Source: Streptomyces sp. HUAS 15-9
GTDB taxonomy: Bacteria > Actinomycetota > Actinomycetes > Streptomycetales > Streptomycetaceae
Direction of reading: 5' to 3'
Assembly: GCF_025642155.1 (NCBI RefSeq)
Contig: NZ_CP106798.1
Coordinates: forward strand, 6,014,001 to 6,078,000
DNA: 64,000 bases
Position 1 is the stretch's first letter, and every line of letters starts with the position of its first letter. Shown here in pieces: positions 48,314 through 56,801 of this stretch. The translations under genes were made by a program, and so were the position numbers. Under the pieces are notes generated by a model. The model saw only the letters and a list, made by a program, of their open reading frames with translations, was not told the DNA's origin and searched no databases.

Positions 48314-50932
48314 GTGAAGGCGATCCGTCGGTTCACCGTCCGTCCCGTGCTCCCCGAACCCCTCCGGCCGCTGAGCGACCTGGCGCGCAATCTGCGCTGG
48401 TCCTGGCATACGGAAACGCGCGAACTCTTCCAGTCCGTCGACCCCGAACGCTGGGCCGCCTCCGAGGGCGACCCGGTCCGCCTGCTGGGCAGTGTGCGCC
48501 CCGGGCGGCTCGCCGAGCTCGCCGAGGACCGCCGCTTCCTGCGTCGCCTGACCGCGGCCGCCGACGACCTGACCGACTATGTGACCGGCGACCGCTGGTA
48601 CCAGACCCAGTCCGCCGAACTGCCCGCCGCCATCGCCTACTTCTCCCCGGAGTTCGGCATCACGGCAGCCCTGCCCCAGTACTCCGGCGGCCTCGGCATC
48701 CTCGCCGGTGACCATCTCAAGGCCGCCAGCGACCTCGGCGTACCGCTGATCGGGGTCGGCCTCCTCTACCGGCACGGCTACTTCCGGCAGAGCCTTTCCC
48801 GGGACGGCTGGCAGCAGGAGCACTACCCGGTGCTCGACCCCAACGAGCTGCCGGTGGCGCTCCTGAAGGAGCCCGACGGCACCCCCGCCCAGGTCTCCCT
48901 CGCCCTGCCCGGCGGCCGACAGCTGCACGCCCGGATCTGGCTGGCCCAGGTCGGCCGCGTGCCCCTGCTGATGCTGGACTCGGACGTCGAGGAGAACGAC
49001 CTCGGCGAACGCGGCGTCACCGACCGGCTCTACGGCGGCGGCAGCGAGCACCGGCTGCTGCAGGAGATGCTGCTCGGCATCGGAGGGGTACGGGCCGTAC
49101 GGACGTACTGCCGGCTCACCGGCCACCCGGAGCCCGAGGTCTTCCACACCAACGAGGGCCACGCCGGCTTCCTCGGCCTGGAGCGCATCGCCGAACTCTG
49201 CGACCAGGGACTGGACTTCGACGCGGGACTGGAAGCCGTACGCGCCGGAACGGTGTTCACCACGCACACGCCCGTCCCGGCCGGCATCGACCGCTTCGAC
49301 CGGGAGCTGGTCGCCCACCACTTCGGCCCCGACGCCGAACTGCCGCGCATCGACGTCGAGCACATCCTGCGGCTCGGCATGGAGACCTACCCCGGCGGCG
49401 AGGCCAATCTCTTCAACATGGCCGTGATGGGCCTCAGGCTCGCCCAGCGCGCCAACGGCGTCTCCCAGCTGCACGGGCACGTCAGCCGTGAGATGTTCTC
49501 GGGACTGTGGCCGGGATTCGACCCCGACGAGGTGCCGATCACCTCCGTCACCAACGGAGTGCACGCTCCCACCTGGGTCGCCCCGGAGGTGTTCAGCCTC
49601 GGCGCCCGCCAGCTCGGTGCCGAGCGCGCCGAGGACGAGCTGTCGGCCGGTGGCGCGGAGCGCTGGGACGTGGTCGCGGACATCCCGGACCAGGAGATCT
49701 GGGAGCTGCGGCGCAGTCTGCGCGAGCAGCTGGTCGTGGAGGTACGGGAGCGGCTGCGCGCCTCCTGGCGGCAACGCGGCGCGGGCACGGCCGAGTTGGG
49801 CTGGATCGACGGTGTCCTGGACCCCGACGTGCTGACCATCGGGTTCGCCCGCCGGGTCCCGTCGTACAAGCGCCTGACCCTGATGCTGCGCGACCGCGAC
49901 CGCCTGATGGACCTGCTGCTGCACCCCGAACGCCCGATCCAGATCGTGGTCGCGGGCAAGGCGCACCCCGCGGACGACGGAGGCAAGCGGCTCGTCCAGG
50001 AGCTGGTCCGGTTCGCCGACGACCCGCGCGTGCGCCATCGCATCGTCTTCCTCCCGGACTACGGCATGGCGATGGCGCAGAAGCTCTACCCTGGCTGCGA
50101 CATCTGGCTGAACAACCCCCTGCGCCCACTGGAGGCCTGCGGGACCTCCGGTATGAAGGCGGCCCTGAACGGCTGCCTCAACCTGTCCGTCCTGGACGGC
50201 TGGTGGGACGAGTGGTTCCAGCCGGACTTCGGCTGGGCGATCCCGACGGCGGACGGCGCGGGCACGGACCCCGACCACCGCGACGACATCGAGGCCGCCG
50301 CCCTCTACGACCTCCTCGAACAGCGGGTGACCCCCCGCTTCTACGAGCGTGGCCAGGCGGGCCTGCCCGACCGCTGGATCGAGATGGTCCGCCAGACGCT
50401 GACGCTGCTCGGTCCGAAGGTGCTGGCGGGCCGCATGGTCCGGGAGTACGTCGAGCGGCTCTACGCCCCCGCCGCCCAGGCCGACCGGGCACTGACCGCG
50501 GACTCGGCCGGCGAACTGGCCCGCTGGAAGTCCCGGGTGCGCGCTGCGTGGCACGGGGTGACGGTCGACCACGTGGAGACGACGGCCGCCCTGGCCACGG
50601 CGGAGCTGGGCACGACGCTGGGTCTGCGCGTGCGCGTGGCCCTCGGCGACCTCGGCCCGGACGACGTCGAGGTGCAGGTGGTCTCCGGCCGCGTCGACTC
50701 TCAGGACCGCATCACCGACGCGACGACGGTCCCGCTGAAGCCGGCGGGCGGCGCCGACCTGGAGGGCCGCTGGGTCTACGAGGGCCCCCTGTCCCTCGAC
50801 CGCACCGGCCCCTACGGCTACACGGTCCGCATCCTCCCCGCTCACCAACTGCTCGCTTCCAGTGTCGAGTTGGGGCTGGTCGCGGTGCCGTCGGAGGAGG
50901 TCGTGGAGGGGGCGGGGGTGCTGATGCGCTAG
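48314..50932 (+). CDS. glgP: Alpha-glucan (glycogen/maltodextrin) phosphorylase
   Basis: An 872-residue GT35 enzyme releasing glucose-1-phosphate from alpha-1,4-glucan. The N-terminal 110 residues (RRFTVRPVLPEPLRPLSDLA) are the DUF3417 extension of the actinobacterial/archaeal type. Then AIAYFSPEFGITAALPQYSG, HTNEGHAGFLGLERIAELCD, TSVTNGVHAPTWVAPEVFSL, TIGFARRVPSYKRLTLMLRD and the PLP-binding NPLRPLEACGTSGMKAALNG, followed by LNLSVLDGWWDEWF. The GTG at 48314 gives the right N-terminus and follows GAGGTGG. It is divergent from the glgE-treS-pep2-glgB run and returns glucan carbon to metabolism. Confidence 0.94.
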   Translation: MKAIRRFTVRPVLPEPLRPLSDLARNLRWSWHTETRELFQSVDPERWAASEGDPVRLLGSVRPGRLAELAEDRRFLRRLTAAADDLTDYVTGDRWYQTQSAELPAAIAYFSPEFGITAALPQYSGGLGILAGDHLKAASDLGVPLIGVGLLYRHGYFRQSLSRDGWQQEHYPVLDPNELPVALLKEPDGTPAQVSLALPGGRQLHARIWLAQVGRVPLLMLDSDVEENDLGERGVTDRLYGGGSEHRLLQEMLLGIGGVRAVRTYCRLTGHPEPEVFHTNEGHAGFLGLERIAELCDQGLDFDAGLEAVRAGTVFTTHTPVPAGIDRFDRELVAHHFGPDAELPRIDVEHILRLGMETYPGGEANLFNMAVMGLRLAQRANGVSQLHGHVSREMFSGLWPGFDPDEVPITSVTNGVHAPTWVAPEVFSLGARQLGAERAEDELSAGGAERWDVVADIPDQEIWELRRSLREQLVVEVRERLRASWRQRGAGTAELGWIDGVLDPDVLTIGFARRVPSYKRLTLMLRDRDRLMDLLLHPERPIQIVVAGKAHPADDGGKRLVQELVRFADDPRVRHRIVFLPDYGMAMAQKLYPGCDIWLNNPLRPLEACGTSGMKAALNGCLNLSVLDGWWDEWFQPDFGWAIPTADGAGTDPDHRDDIEAAALYDLLEQRVTPRFYERGQAGLPDRWIEMVRQTLTLLGPKVLAGRMVREYVERLYAPAAQADRALTADSAGELARWKSRVRAAWHGVTVDHVETTAALATAELGTTLGLRVRVALGDLGPDDVEVQVVSGRVDSQDRITDATTVPLKPAGGADLEGRWVYEGPLSLDRTGPYGYTVRILPAHQLLASSVELGLVAVPSEEVVEGAGVLMR

Positions 50933-50983
50933 GGACTTCGACCGCGTAGAAAGCCTTCAATGAGGTCTTCGGAAGGCGATGAC

Positions 50984-51391
50984 ATGGCCGGGGAAACCGG
51001 CGACCGGTACGGCCCTGTCGACGTAGTGGTGATCTTCGATTGGCGCGACGGGCCGCTCGAGGGGATCCTGAGGTGGAGGGGCCGCGCTGCCTGCTGTTAC
51101 TTCAAGCTGCTCGCGGAGTGCGCGGATTCCTCGGACCTGGACGACAGGCTCTTCTGGATCTGGTCGATCCCGGACGCCGACAGTGCGGTGCTCGTCCGGG
51201 AGTTCGGGGACGAGGAGACCGGCCGACTCGTCTGGCCGGTCTCCGGCGGACTCGGCTCGGCCCGGGCGCGCGCGATCGTCGACGGTCTGCTGTCGGGCCG
51301 TCCCGGAGCGCCGGACCGGGTCATGCGCACCGCTGACTTCGCAGAGGTCCTCGGCTGGGACGTGGCCCCTGCCACGATGGCGGACGGGTAG
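50984..51391 (+). CDS. Hypothetical protein, 135 aa
   Basis: MAGETGDRYGPVDVVVIFDW, then DGPLEGILRWRGRAACCYFK and LLAECADSSDLDDRLFWIWS, ending DFAEVLGWDVAPATMADG. The ATG at 50984 has GGAAGG 7 bp upstream; an ATG at 50960 lacks one. No signal peptide, membrane helix or known domain is visible. It is 51 bp after glgP in the same direction and followed by a terminator, so it could be co-transcribed. Coding usage is normal. Not recognised. Confidence 0.65.
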   Translation: MAGETGDRYGPVDVVVIFDWRDGPLEGILRWRGRAACCYFKLLAECADSSDLDDRLFWIWSIPDADSAVLVREFGDEETGRLVWPVSGGLGSARARAIVDGLLSGRPGAPDRVMRTADFAEVLGWDVAPATMADG

Positions 51392-51419
51392 TTTCCGGCC
51401 AGGCGGGCCGCGGAGATGT

Positions 51420-51463
51420 GCCACGGGCTCCGCTGAGGGAAATCCTTCGGCGGAGCCCGTGGC
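51420..51463. terminator. Terminator between convergent genes
   Basis: GCCACGGGCTCCGC (51420-51433) pairs perfectly with GCGGAGCCCGTGGC (51450-51463), with a small inner AGG/CCT stem. It lies between the hypothetical gene (ends 51391) and the DUF1990 gene (ends 51493). Confidence 0.75.
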
Positions 51464-51492
51464 ATTGCGGAGCCGTCAGGCCGGGAGGACGG

Positions 51493-52005
51493 TCAGTCCG
51501 TCGCGGCGTCGGCGCACAGCCGTCGTAGTACCACCCCGCAGCGGCGGGCGTACGCATGCTGCAGTCCCCGGGTCGCCGCCCCGCCCGCGCGGGCGTACCA
51601 GCTCTGGGCCTTGCTGAACGCGGCCACCGTCAGCCACACCGTGCCGTCTCCCGTGCGGTCCACCACGAAGGCCTCCTCGCCGCATTCGGGGTGGCCGGCC
51701 AGGGTGCCGTAGGCCCAGCCGGCGCGGCGGGGTTCCTCGACCGTCCAGATGATGCGGCAGGGGGCCTTGATCAGGCCGGCGAGGGTGACCGTGACGTCGA
51801 CGTCGGGGGCCGCTCGGTCGGCGGTGGCGTCGATGCCGACGCCCATGGCGCGGTGCATCTCCCAGTCGAGCACCGCCGCGGCCGCCCGTTGGAACACCTC
51901 CTCGCCCTCGCCGATGCGCGTGCGCACGTGCAGGGGGTGGAAGCCGGGCGGGCAGACGGTGAGGTTCTCGCGGGTCGCGCCTACCGGCTCGTAGGTGAAG
52001 GACAT
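51493..52005 (-). CDS. DUF1990 family protein
   Basis: A 170-residue protein with MSFTYEPVGATRENLTVCPP, then FHPLHVRTRIGEGEEVFQRA, TVTLAGLIKAPCRIIWTVEE, AGWAYGTLAGHPECGEEAFV and the C-terminal AFSKAQSWYARAGGAATRGL. These are hallmarks of the DUF1990 family of START-like beta-rich proteins of unknown function. Full length. It is probably cytosolic. It has its own small intergenic regions on both sides, each with a strong hairpin, so it is likely monocistronic. Confidence 0.87.
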   Translation of the reverse strand: MSFTYEPVGATRENLTVCPPGFHPLHVRTRIGEGEEVFQRAAAAVLDWEMHRAMGVGIDATADRAAPDVDVTVTLAGLIKAPCRIIWTVEEPRRAGWAYGTLAGHPECGEEAFVVDRTGDGTVWLTVAAFSKAQSWYARAGGAATRGLQHAYARRCGVVLRRLCADAATD

Positions 52006-52018
52006 GGGTCCCTAGCGT

Positions 52019-52059
52019 AGGACGGCCCCCGGGGATGCCTTCGTCCCGGGGGCCGTCCT
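52019..52059 (-). terminator. Terminator of the first M4 metalloprotease gene
   Basis: AGGACGGCCCCCGGG (52019-52033) pairs perfectly with CCCGGGGGCCGTCCT (52045-52059). It lies 23 bp past the stop codon on the minus strand and 14 bp before the start of DUF1990. Confidence 0.75.
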
Positions 52060-52081
52060 GTCGGCTACGAGGTGACTGTGA

Positions 52082-53746
52082 CTAGCTGACGTTGACCGCG
52101 GACCAGGCCGCCGCCACCGCCTTGTACTCGGTGCTGCTGGAGCCGTACAGCGCGGAGGCCGCGCTCAGCGTACCCGTGCGGGCCGACTTGTAGTTGGTCG
52201 TCGACGTGAAGTACGTCGTCAGCGCCTTGTACCAGATCTGCAGCGCCTTGGCGCGGCCGATTCCGGTGACGGTGGAGCCGTTGTAGGTCGGCGAGTTGTA
52301 GGTGACGCCGTTGATCGTCTTCGAGCCGCTGCCCTCCGACAGCAGGTAGAAGAAGTGGTTCGCGACGCCGGACGAGTAGTGCACGTCCTTGTTGCCGACC
52401 GTGGAGGACCAGTAGTCCGCCGAGCCGCCGTCCTTGCTGGGCTTGTCCATGTAGCGCAGCGGCGAGCCGTCGCCGTTGATGTCGATCTTCTCGCCGATGA
52501 GGTAGTCGCCGACGTCGGAGGAGTTGTTGGCGTAGAACTCCACACCGGTGCCGAAGATGTCCGAGGTGGCCTCGTTCAGGCCGCCGGACTCGCCCGAGTA
52601 GTTCAGGCCCGCGGTGTTCGCGGTGACGCCGTGGCTCATTTCGTGGCCGGCCACGTCCAGCGAGGTCAGCGGGTGGTTGTTGGTCTCGCCGTCGCCGTAG
52701 GTCATGCAGAAGCAGTCGTCGTCCCAGAAGGCGTTGACGTACGAGCTGCCGTAGTGGACGCGCGAGTAGGCGCCGACACCGTCGTTCTTGATGCCGCTGC
52801 GGCCGAAGGTGTTCTTGTAGAAGTCCCAGGTCTCCTGCGCGCCGTAGGCGGCGTCGGCGGCCGCGGTCTGGTCGGTGGTGGAGCTGGAGGCGCTGCCGGT
52901 GCCCCAGACGTTGTCCGAGTCGGTGAACAGCGTGCCGGTGCCGGAGCTGGTGGTGTGCTTCAGGTTGTACGTCTTGTGCCCGCCGCGGGTGGTGTCGTAC
53001 AGCTGGTACGTCGAGCCCGACAGGTTGGTGTTGAGGCTGACGGTGCCGGAGTACAGCGTCTTGCCGGTGCCGGTGGCGTTCTCGATGCCCTGGTACTCGA
53101 AGAGCTTCTTGCCGGTGGCCGCGTCGGTGATGACGTGCAGCCGGTTGGGGGTGCCGTCGTCCTGGAGGCCGCCGACGACGGTCTCGTAGGCGAGGACGGG
53201 CTTGCCGGAGCCGGCCCAGATGACCTTGCGCGCGCCGTCGGCGGCGGTCTTGGCCGAGCCGAGGGACTTGGCGGCGGTCAGCGCCTGCTTCTCGGCCTTG
53301 GCGGCGGCGATCTGCGGCTTGAGCGACGCCACCTTGATGGCGTCCTTCGCGGCTCTGGTGACGCCCTCGGCCTTGCCCGCCTTCGAGGTGTGGACGACCA
53401 GGTCGCCGCCGAGCACCGGGAGGCCCGCGTAGGTGCGCTCGTAGCGGGTGTGGACGGTGCCGTCGACGTCCTTCACGACGTCCTTGACGACCAGCTTCTC
53501 CTTGGTGCCGAGGCCTATGCTGCGGGCGGTCTCGGCGGCGTCGGCCTGCGCCTGCTGGACCAGGGTGGTGCGGGCCGCGGCCGACAGCGTGGTCGGGGCG
53601 GCGGCCAGGGGCTTGGCGGAGGCGGACCCGTTCGGGGTCTGCGCGGAGGCACTGGTGGTCAGACCGGTGGAGAGCAGGGCTCCGGCCGCGACAGCGGTGG
53701 CGATGGCCAGAGTGGTGCGCTTGTGACGCGCGTAGAGGGGGCTCAC
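52082..53746 (-). CDS. Secreted M4 (thermolysin-type) neutral metalloprotease
   Basis: A 554-residue pre-pro-enzyme. Signal peptide KRTTLAIATAVAAGALLSTG with cleavage near ASAQ (residue 35), an FTP/PepSY propeptide (TRYERTYAGLPVLGGDLVVH ... KVIWAGSGKPVLAYETVVGG), then the mature enzyme with VAGHEMSHGVTANTAGLNYS (zinc site HExxH at residues 368-372) and SGESGGLNEATSDIFGTGVE (third ligand Glu), and ANHFFYLLSEGSGSKTINGV. It degrades extracellular protein. The GTG at 53746 has AAGGAG 5 bp upstream. A close paralogue with an extra C-terminal domain follows at 53986-56031, and the two share an upstream sequence box set. Confidence 0.94.
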   Translation of the reverse strand: MSPLYARHKRTTLAIATAVAAGALLSTGLTTSASAQTPNGSASAKPLAAAPTTLSAAARTTLVQQAQADAAETARSIGLGTKEKLVVKDVVKDVDGTVHTRYERTYAGLPVLGGDLVVHTSKAGKAEGVTRAAKDAIKVASLKPQIAAAKAEKQALTAAKSLGSAKTAADGARKVIWAGSGKPVLAYETVVGGLQDDGTPNRLHVITDAATGKKLFEYQGIENATGTGKTLYSGTVSLNTNLSGSTYQLYDTTRGGHKTYNLKHTTSSGTGTLFTDSDNVWGTGSASSSTTDQTAAADAAYGAQETWDFYKNTFGRSGIKNDGVGAYSRVHYGSSYVNAFWDDDCFCMTYGDGETNNHPLTSLDVAGHEMSHGVTANTAGLNYSGESGGLNEATSDIFGTGVEFYANNSSDVGDYLIGEKIDINGDGSPLRYMDKPSKDGGSADYWSSTVGNKDVHYSSGVANHFFYLLSEGSGSKTINGVTYNSPTYNGSTVTGIGRAKALQIWYKALTTYFTSTTNYKSARTGTLSAASALYGSSSTEYKAVAAAWSAVNVS

Positions 53747-53825
53747 TCAAGCTCCTTCTCGTGGGGGAGTCCGGGCAGTGTGGGGTTACTGACCGGAGTG
53801 GGAAGTGCAGCTGTGCGGCGGGTGA

Positions 53826-53881
53826 GGGAAGAGTGACATCGAGGACGCGTACATGTCAGGACCTTGAAGTGATGTTGGCCG
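53826..53881 (-). promoter_or_regulatory. Conserved upstream box set, first M4 gene
   Basis: On the minus strand: CGGCCAA (53875-53881), 11 bp, GGTCCTGACA (53854-53863), 18 bp, CACTCTTCCC (53826-53835). The same three boxes with identical spacings occur upstream of the second M4 gene at 56191-56246. It lies 80 bp before the start codon. Confidence 0.75.
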
Positions 53882-53920
53882 AAAACCGACTGTCCGGTAA
53901 ATGTTGCGGCCATGTAAAAC

Positions 53921-53960
53921 GGGCGCCGCCCGGGGGAGTCGAACCTCCCGGACGGCGCCC
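53921..53960 (-). terminator. Terminator of the second M4 metalloprotease gene
   Basis: GGGCGCCGCCCGGG (53921-53934) pairs with CCCGGACGGCGCCC (53947-53960) with one mismatch and GAG/CTC inside. It lies 26 bp beyond the stop of the second M4 gene. Confidence 0.65.
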
Positions 53961-53985
53961 TGCCGACGAGCCGGTGACGTGCGGT

Positions 53986-56031
53986 TTACGGGAACGTGAG
54001 CTTCCAGCTGTTGATCGTTCCGACGTCCTGTGCCGCCTGGTCCTGGACCTTCAACTTCCAGGTTCCATTGGCCGATTCGGAGGAGGCGTTGACCGTGAAG
54101 GTCTGGTTCACGTCGTCCGCCGAGTCCGACGAGCTGAAGTTCTTCAGGCGATACGCGGTGCCCGACGGGCCGACCAGGTCGATCACCAGGTCACCGCGCC
54201 AGGTGTGCGAGATGTCGACCGTCACCTGGAGGTTGTTCGGGGCGTTGCCGCTCCGGCCGGAGACGGTGATGTTCGAGGTGACCGCGGGCCCGTTGTCCGG
54301 GATCGACACGGGCGTGGTGTTCTCGTACGACGTACCGCCGCCGCCCCCGCCGCCGGACCGCGAGCCGACCGCCACGCCCGCCCAGGCGTCCTGCACCGCC
54401 TTGTACTCGGTGCTGGTGGTGCCGTACAGCTCACCCGCCGCCGCGAGGGTGCCGGTGCGGGCGCCCGCGTAGTTGGTGGTGGACGTCCACTTGGTGGTCA
54501 GCGCGCGATACCAGATCTGCAGCGCCTTGTCCCGGCCGATGCCGGTCACCGGAAGCCCGTCCGCCGTGGGCGAGTTGTAGGTGACACCGTTGATGACCTT
54601 GGCGCCGCTGCCCTCGCTCAGCAGGTAGAAGAAGTGGTTCGCGGGGCCCGACGAGTAGTGCACGTCGATGCCGCCGAGCCCGGAGTACCAGCTGTCCTTG
54701 GACGCGCCGTCCTTGCTGGGCTTGTCCATGTAGCGCAGCGGGGTGCCGTCGCCGTTGATGTCGATCTTCTCGCCGACGAGATAGTCGCCGGGGTCGGCGG
54801 AGTTGTTGGCGTAGAACTCCACGCCGGCGGCCATGATGTCGGAGGTCGCCTCGTTGAGACCGCCGGACTCGCCGCTGTAGTTGAGGCGGGCGGTGTTGGA
54901 GGTGACACCGTGGCTCATCTCGTGACCGGCCACGTCGACGGCGGTCAGCGGGTCGTTGTTGCCGGACCCGTCGCCGTAGGTCATGCAGAAGCAGCTGTCG
55001 TCCCAGAACGCGTTGACGTACGAGTTGCCGTAGTGCACCCGGGAGTACGCGCCCACGCCGTTGTTCTTGATGCCGGTGCGGCCGAAGACGGCCTTGTAGT
55101 AGTCCCAGGTGAGGGCGGCGCCGTAGTGCGCGTCCGCGCCCGCGGTGGCGGCGTTCGAGTTGGTGCCGTTGCCCCAGGTGTCGTTGGTCTGCGAGAAGAG
55201 CGTGCCGGTGCCGGACGTGCCGTGGTTCAGGTTGTACGTCTTGTGGCCGCCGCGCGCCCCGTCGGTGAGGGTGTAGTTCGACCCGGACTGGGTGGTGGTC
55301 AGCGTGACCTGGCCGCTGTACCGCGTGTTGCCGACGCCGGTCTCGATGCCCTGGTACTCGTAGAGCTTCTTGCCGGTGGCCGCGTCGGTGATGACGTGCA
55401 ACTGGTTCGGGGTGCCGTCGTCCTGCAGTCCGCCGACGACGGTCTCGTAGGCGAGGACGGGCTTGCCGGTGGCCGCCCAGATCACCTTGCGGGCGCTGTC
55501 GGCGGTCGACCGGGTGCCGCCGAGGGCCTGGGCGCGCTTGACGGCCTGCCGCTCGGCGGCCGCCTTCGTGACGCCCGGAGTGAGGCCGGCGACCTTGATG
55601 GTGGCGTTCGTGGCCTTGATGACACGCTGGGTCGCACCCGACTTCGCGGTGTCGACGATCAGGTCGCCGCCGAGGACCGGGAGGCCGGCGTAGGTGCGCT
55701 CGTAGCGGGTGTGGAGGGTGCCGTCGGTGTCCTTGACGACGTCACGGGCGACGAGCCGCTCCTGCGACCCGAGGCCTATCGCCTTGGCCGTGTCCGCCTT
55801 GGCGGCACCGGCGTCGCGGATCAGTTCGGCGCGCTGCGAGGGGGTGAGCCGGACCGCCGAGTGAGCCGGGTTGCCCTTGGCCGACGGGGCCTGGGACGCC
55901 GGTGCGGCGCTGGCCGCGCCGGACTGGACGGCGGCGGCGATCAGCGCGGTGACGCCTGCGAGGGCGACGGCTGCGGTGCGGCGGTGCATGGTGTGGGAGG
56001 TGCGTCCGCGAGAGGAACTGCTTCTCAACAC
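53986..56031 (-). CDS. Secreted M4 metalloprotease with C-terminal P (proprotein-convertase) domain
   Basis: About 681 residues. Signal peptide HRRTAAVALAGVTALIAAAV; FTP/PepSY propeptide (TRYERTYAGLPVLGGDLIVD); M4 catalytic domain with VAGHEMSHGVTSNTARLNYS (HExxH near residue 370) and ESGGLNEATSDIMAAGVEFY; a Gly-rich hinge ([11 protein letters not shown]); and a P/Homo-B beta domain (VSIPDNGPAVTSNITVSGRS, then GTWKLKVQDQAAQDVGTINS). P domains stabilise or target secreted proteases. GTG 56031 is a possible start but AGGAG is only 3 bp away; a TTG at 56028 or an ATG at 56046 without a Shine-Dalgarno are alternatives. A clear paralogue of the 52082 gene. Confidence 0.93.
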   Translation of the reverse strand: MLRSSSSRGRTSHTMHRRTAAVALAGVTALIAAAVQSGAASAAPASQAPSAKGNPAHSAVRLTPSQRAELIRDAGAAKADTAKAIGLGSQERLVARDVVKDTDGTLHTRYERTYAGLPVLGGDLIVDTAKSGATQRVIKATNATIKVAGLTPGVTKAAAERQAVKRAQALGGTRSTADSARKVIWAATGKPVLAYETVVGGLQDDGTPNQLHVITDAATGKKLYEYQGIETGVGNTRYSGQVTLTTTQSGSNYTLTDGARGGHKTYNLNHGTSGTGTLFSQTNDTWGNGTNSNAATAGADAHYGAALTWDYYKAVFGRTGIKNNGVGAYSRVHYGNSYVNAFWDDSCFCMTYGDGSGNNDPLTAVDVAGHEMSHGVTSNTARLNYSGESGGLNEATSDIMAAGVEFYANNSADPGDYLVGEKIDINGDGTPLRYMDKPSKDGASKDSWYSGLGGIDVHYSSGPANHFFYLLSEGSGAKVINGVTYNSPTADGLPVTGIGRDKALQIWYRALTTKWTSTTNYAGARTGTLAAAGELYGTTSTEYKAVQDAWAGVAVGSRSGGGGGGGTSYENTTPVSIPDNGPAVTSNITVSGRSGNAPNNLQVTVDISHTWRGDLVIDLVGPSGTAYRLKNFSSSDSADDVNQTFTVNASSESANGTWKLKVQDQAAQDVGTINSWKLTFP

Positions 56032-56354
56032 TGACTCCTTCTGCATGGCCGCGGGTCGCGCGGCCAGGGGAGATCCGGACGGTGGGTTGGGGCGTCCGGG
56101 CAGAACAGGGCGTAACGCGGAACCATGTGCCTGTGCGGGGCCGGCTCGTACGGAGCAGATGTAGCTGTGGGGTTGCTGTGAGTCGGCCGTGGGAAGAGTG
56201 GCAGGGGATCAAGCCATCTGTCAGGACCGCGTCAGAAATTTGGCCGGAAATGGTCCGTTGACCGGATGTTCATGTTCGCTATGCGGACCGTTGGCCCGGG
56301 GTGCGACCGGCCGGGGGTGCGCCGAGTGTCAGTGCCGTCCGTCATGCTCGGCGC
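56032..56354. other. Intergenic region upstream of the second M4 gene
   Basis: 323 bp between divergent genes. It holds the conserved box set at 56191-56246, and a long possible leader for the M4 transcript. No small gene was supported. Confidence 0.5.
56191..56246 (-). promoter_or_regulatory. Conserved upstream box set, second M4 gene
   Basis: On the minus strand: CGGCCAA (56240-56246), 11 bp, GGTCCTGACA (56219-56228), 18 bp, CACTCTTCCC (56191-56200), identical in order and spacing to 53826-53881. Here it lies about 160 bp from the start codon, twice the distance in the first gene. Confidence 0.75.
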
Positions 56355-56795
56355 ATGCACGAGAACGCCTTCTGGCAGCTGATCGACGACTGCCGCCCCG
56401 GCGCCCTCGATCCCGACGCGGAAGAGCTGGCGGCGGCCCTCACGGCCCGCCTGTCCAACGGTCCGGTCGCGTCGGTCGTCGGATTCGCCGAACAGCTGTC
56501 GTGGGCGCTGTACCGCCTGGACCGGCGGGAGTTCGGGGAGGGGCTGTCGGGGGACGCCTTCCTGAACACGCGTGCCGCCGTCGTCGCCGACGGCCGCGGC
56601 CGGTACGAGGCGGTCCTCCGGGACCCGGCCCGCTTCGAGCCGTACGCCACCGGCCTGGTCTGGGCGGAGCCCTTGCTCCATGTGCCGGACGCGGCGTACG
56701 CACACCTCACCGGCGAGCCGTGGGGCCGGGACACCCGCTACTCCCACGAGTCCTTCTCGAACGCCGCCGGATGGGCGAAGGCGAAGCCCTCCTGA
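56355..56795 (+). CDS. DUF4240 family protein
   Basis: A 146-residue protein with MHENAFWQLIDDCRPGALDP at the N-terminus, then FAEQLSWALYRLDRREFGEG, SGDAFLNTRAAVVADGRGRY and TRYSHESFSNAAGWAKAKPS. The FW-L-ID start and the final GWAK motif are characteristic of DUF4240, a domain of unknown function often beside WGR-like proteins. The ATG at 56355 gives the family N-terminus. No signal or membrane segment. It is convergent with the ABC transporter gene, with only 6 bp between the stops. Confidence 0.85.
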   Translation: MHENAFWQLIDDCRPGALDPDAEELAAALTARLSNGPVASVVGFAEQLSWALYRLDRREFGEGLSGDAFLNTRAAVVADGRGRYEAVLRDPARFEPYATGLVWAEPLLHVPDAAYAHLTGEPWGRDTRYSHESFSNAAGWAKAKPS

Positions 56796-56801
56796 GCCCG
56801 C

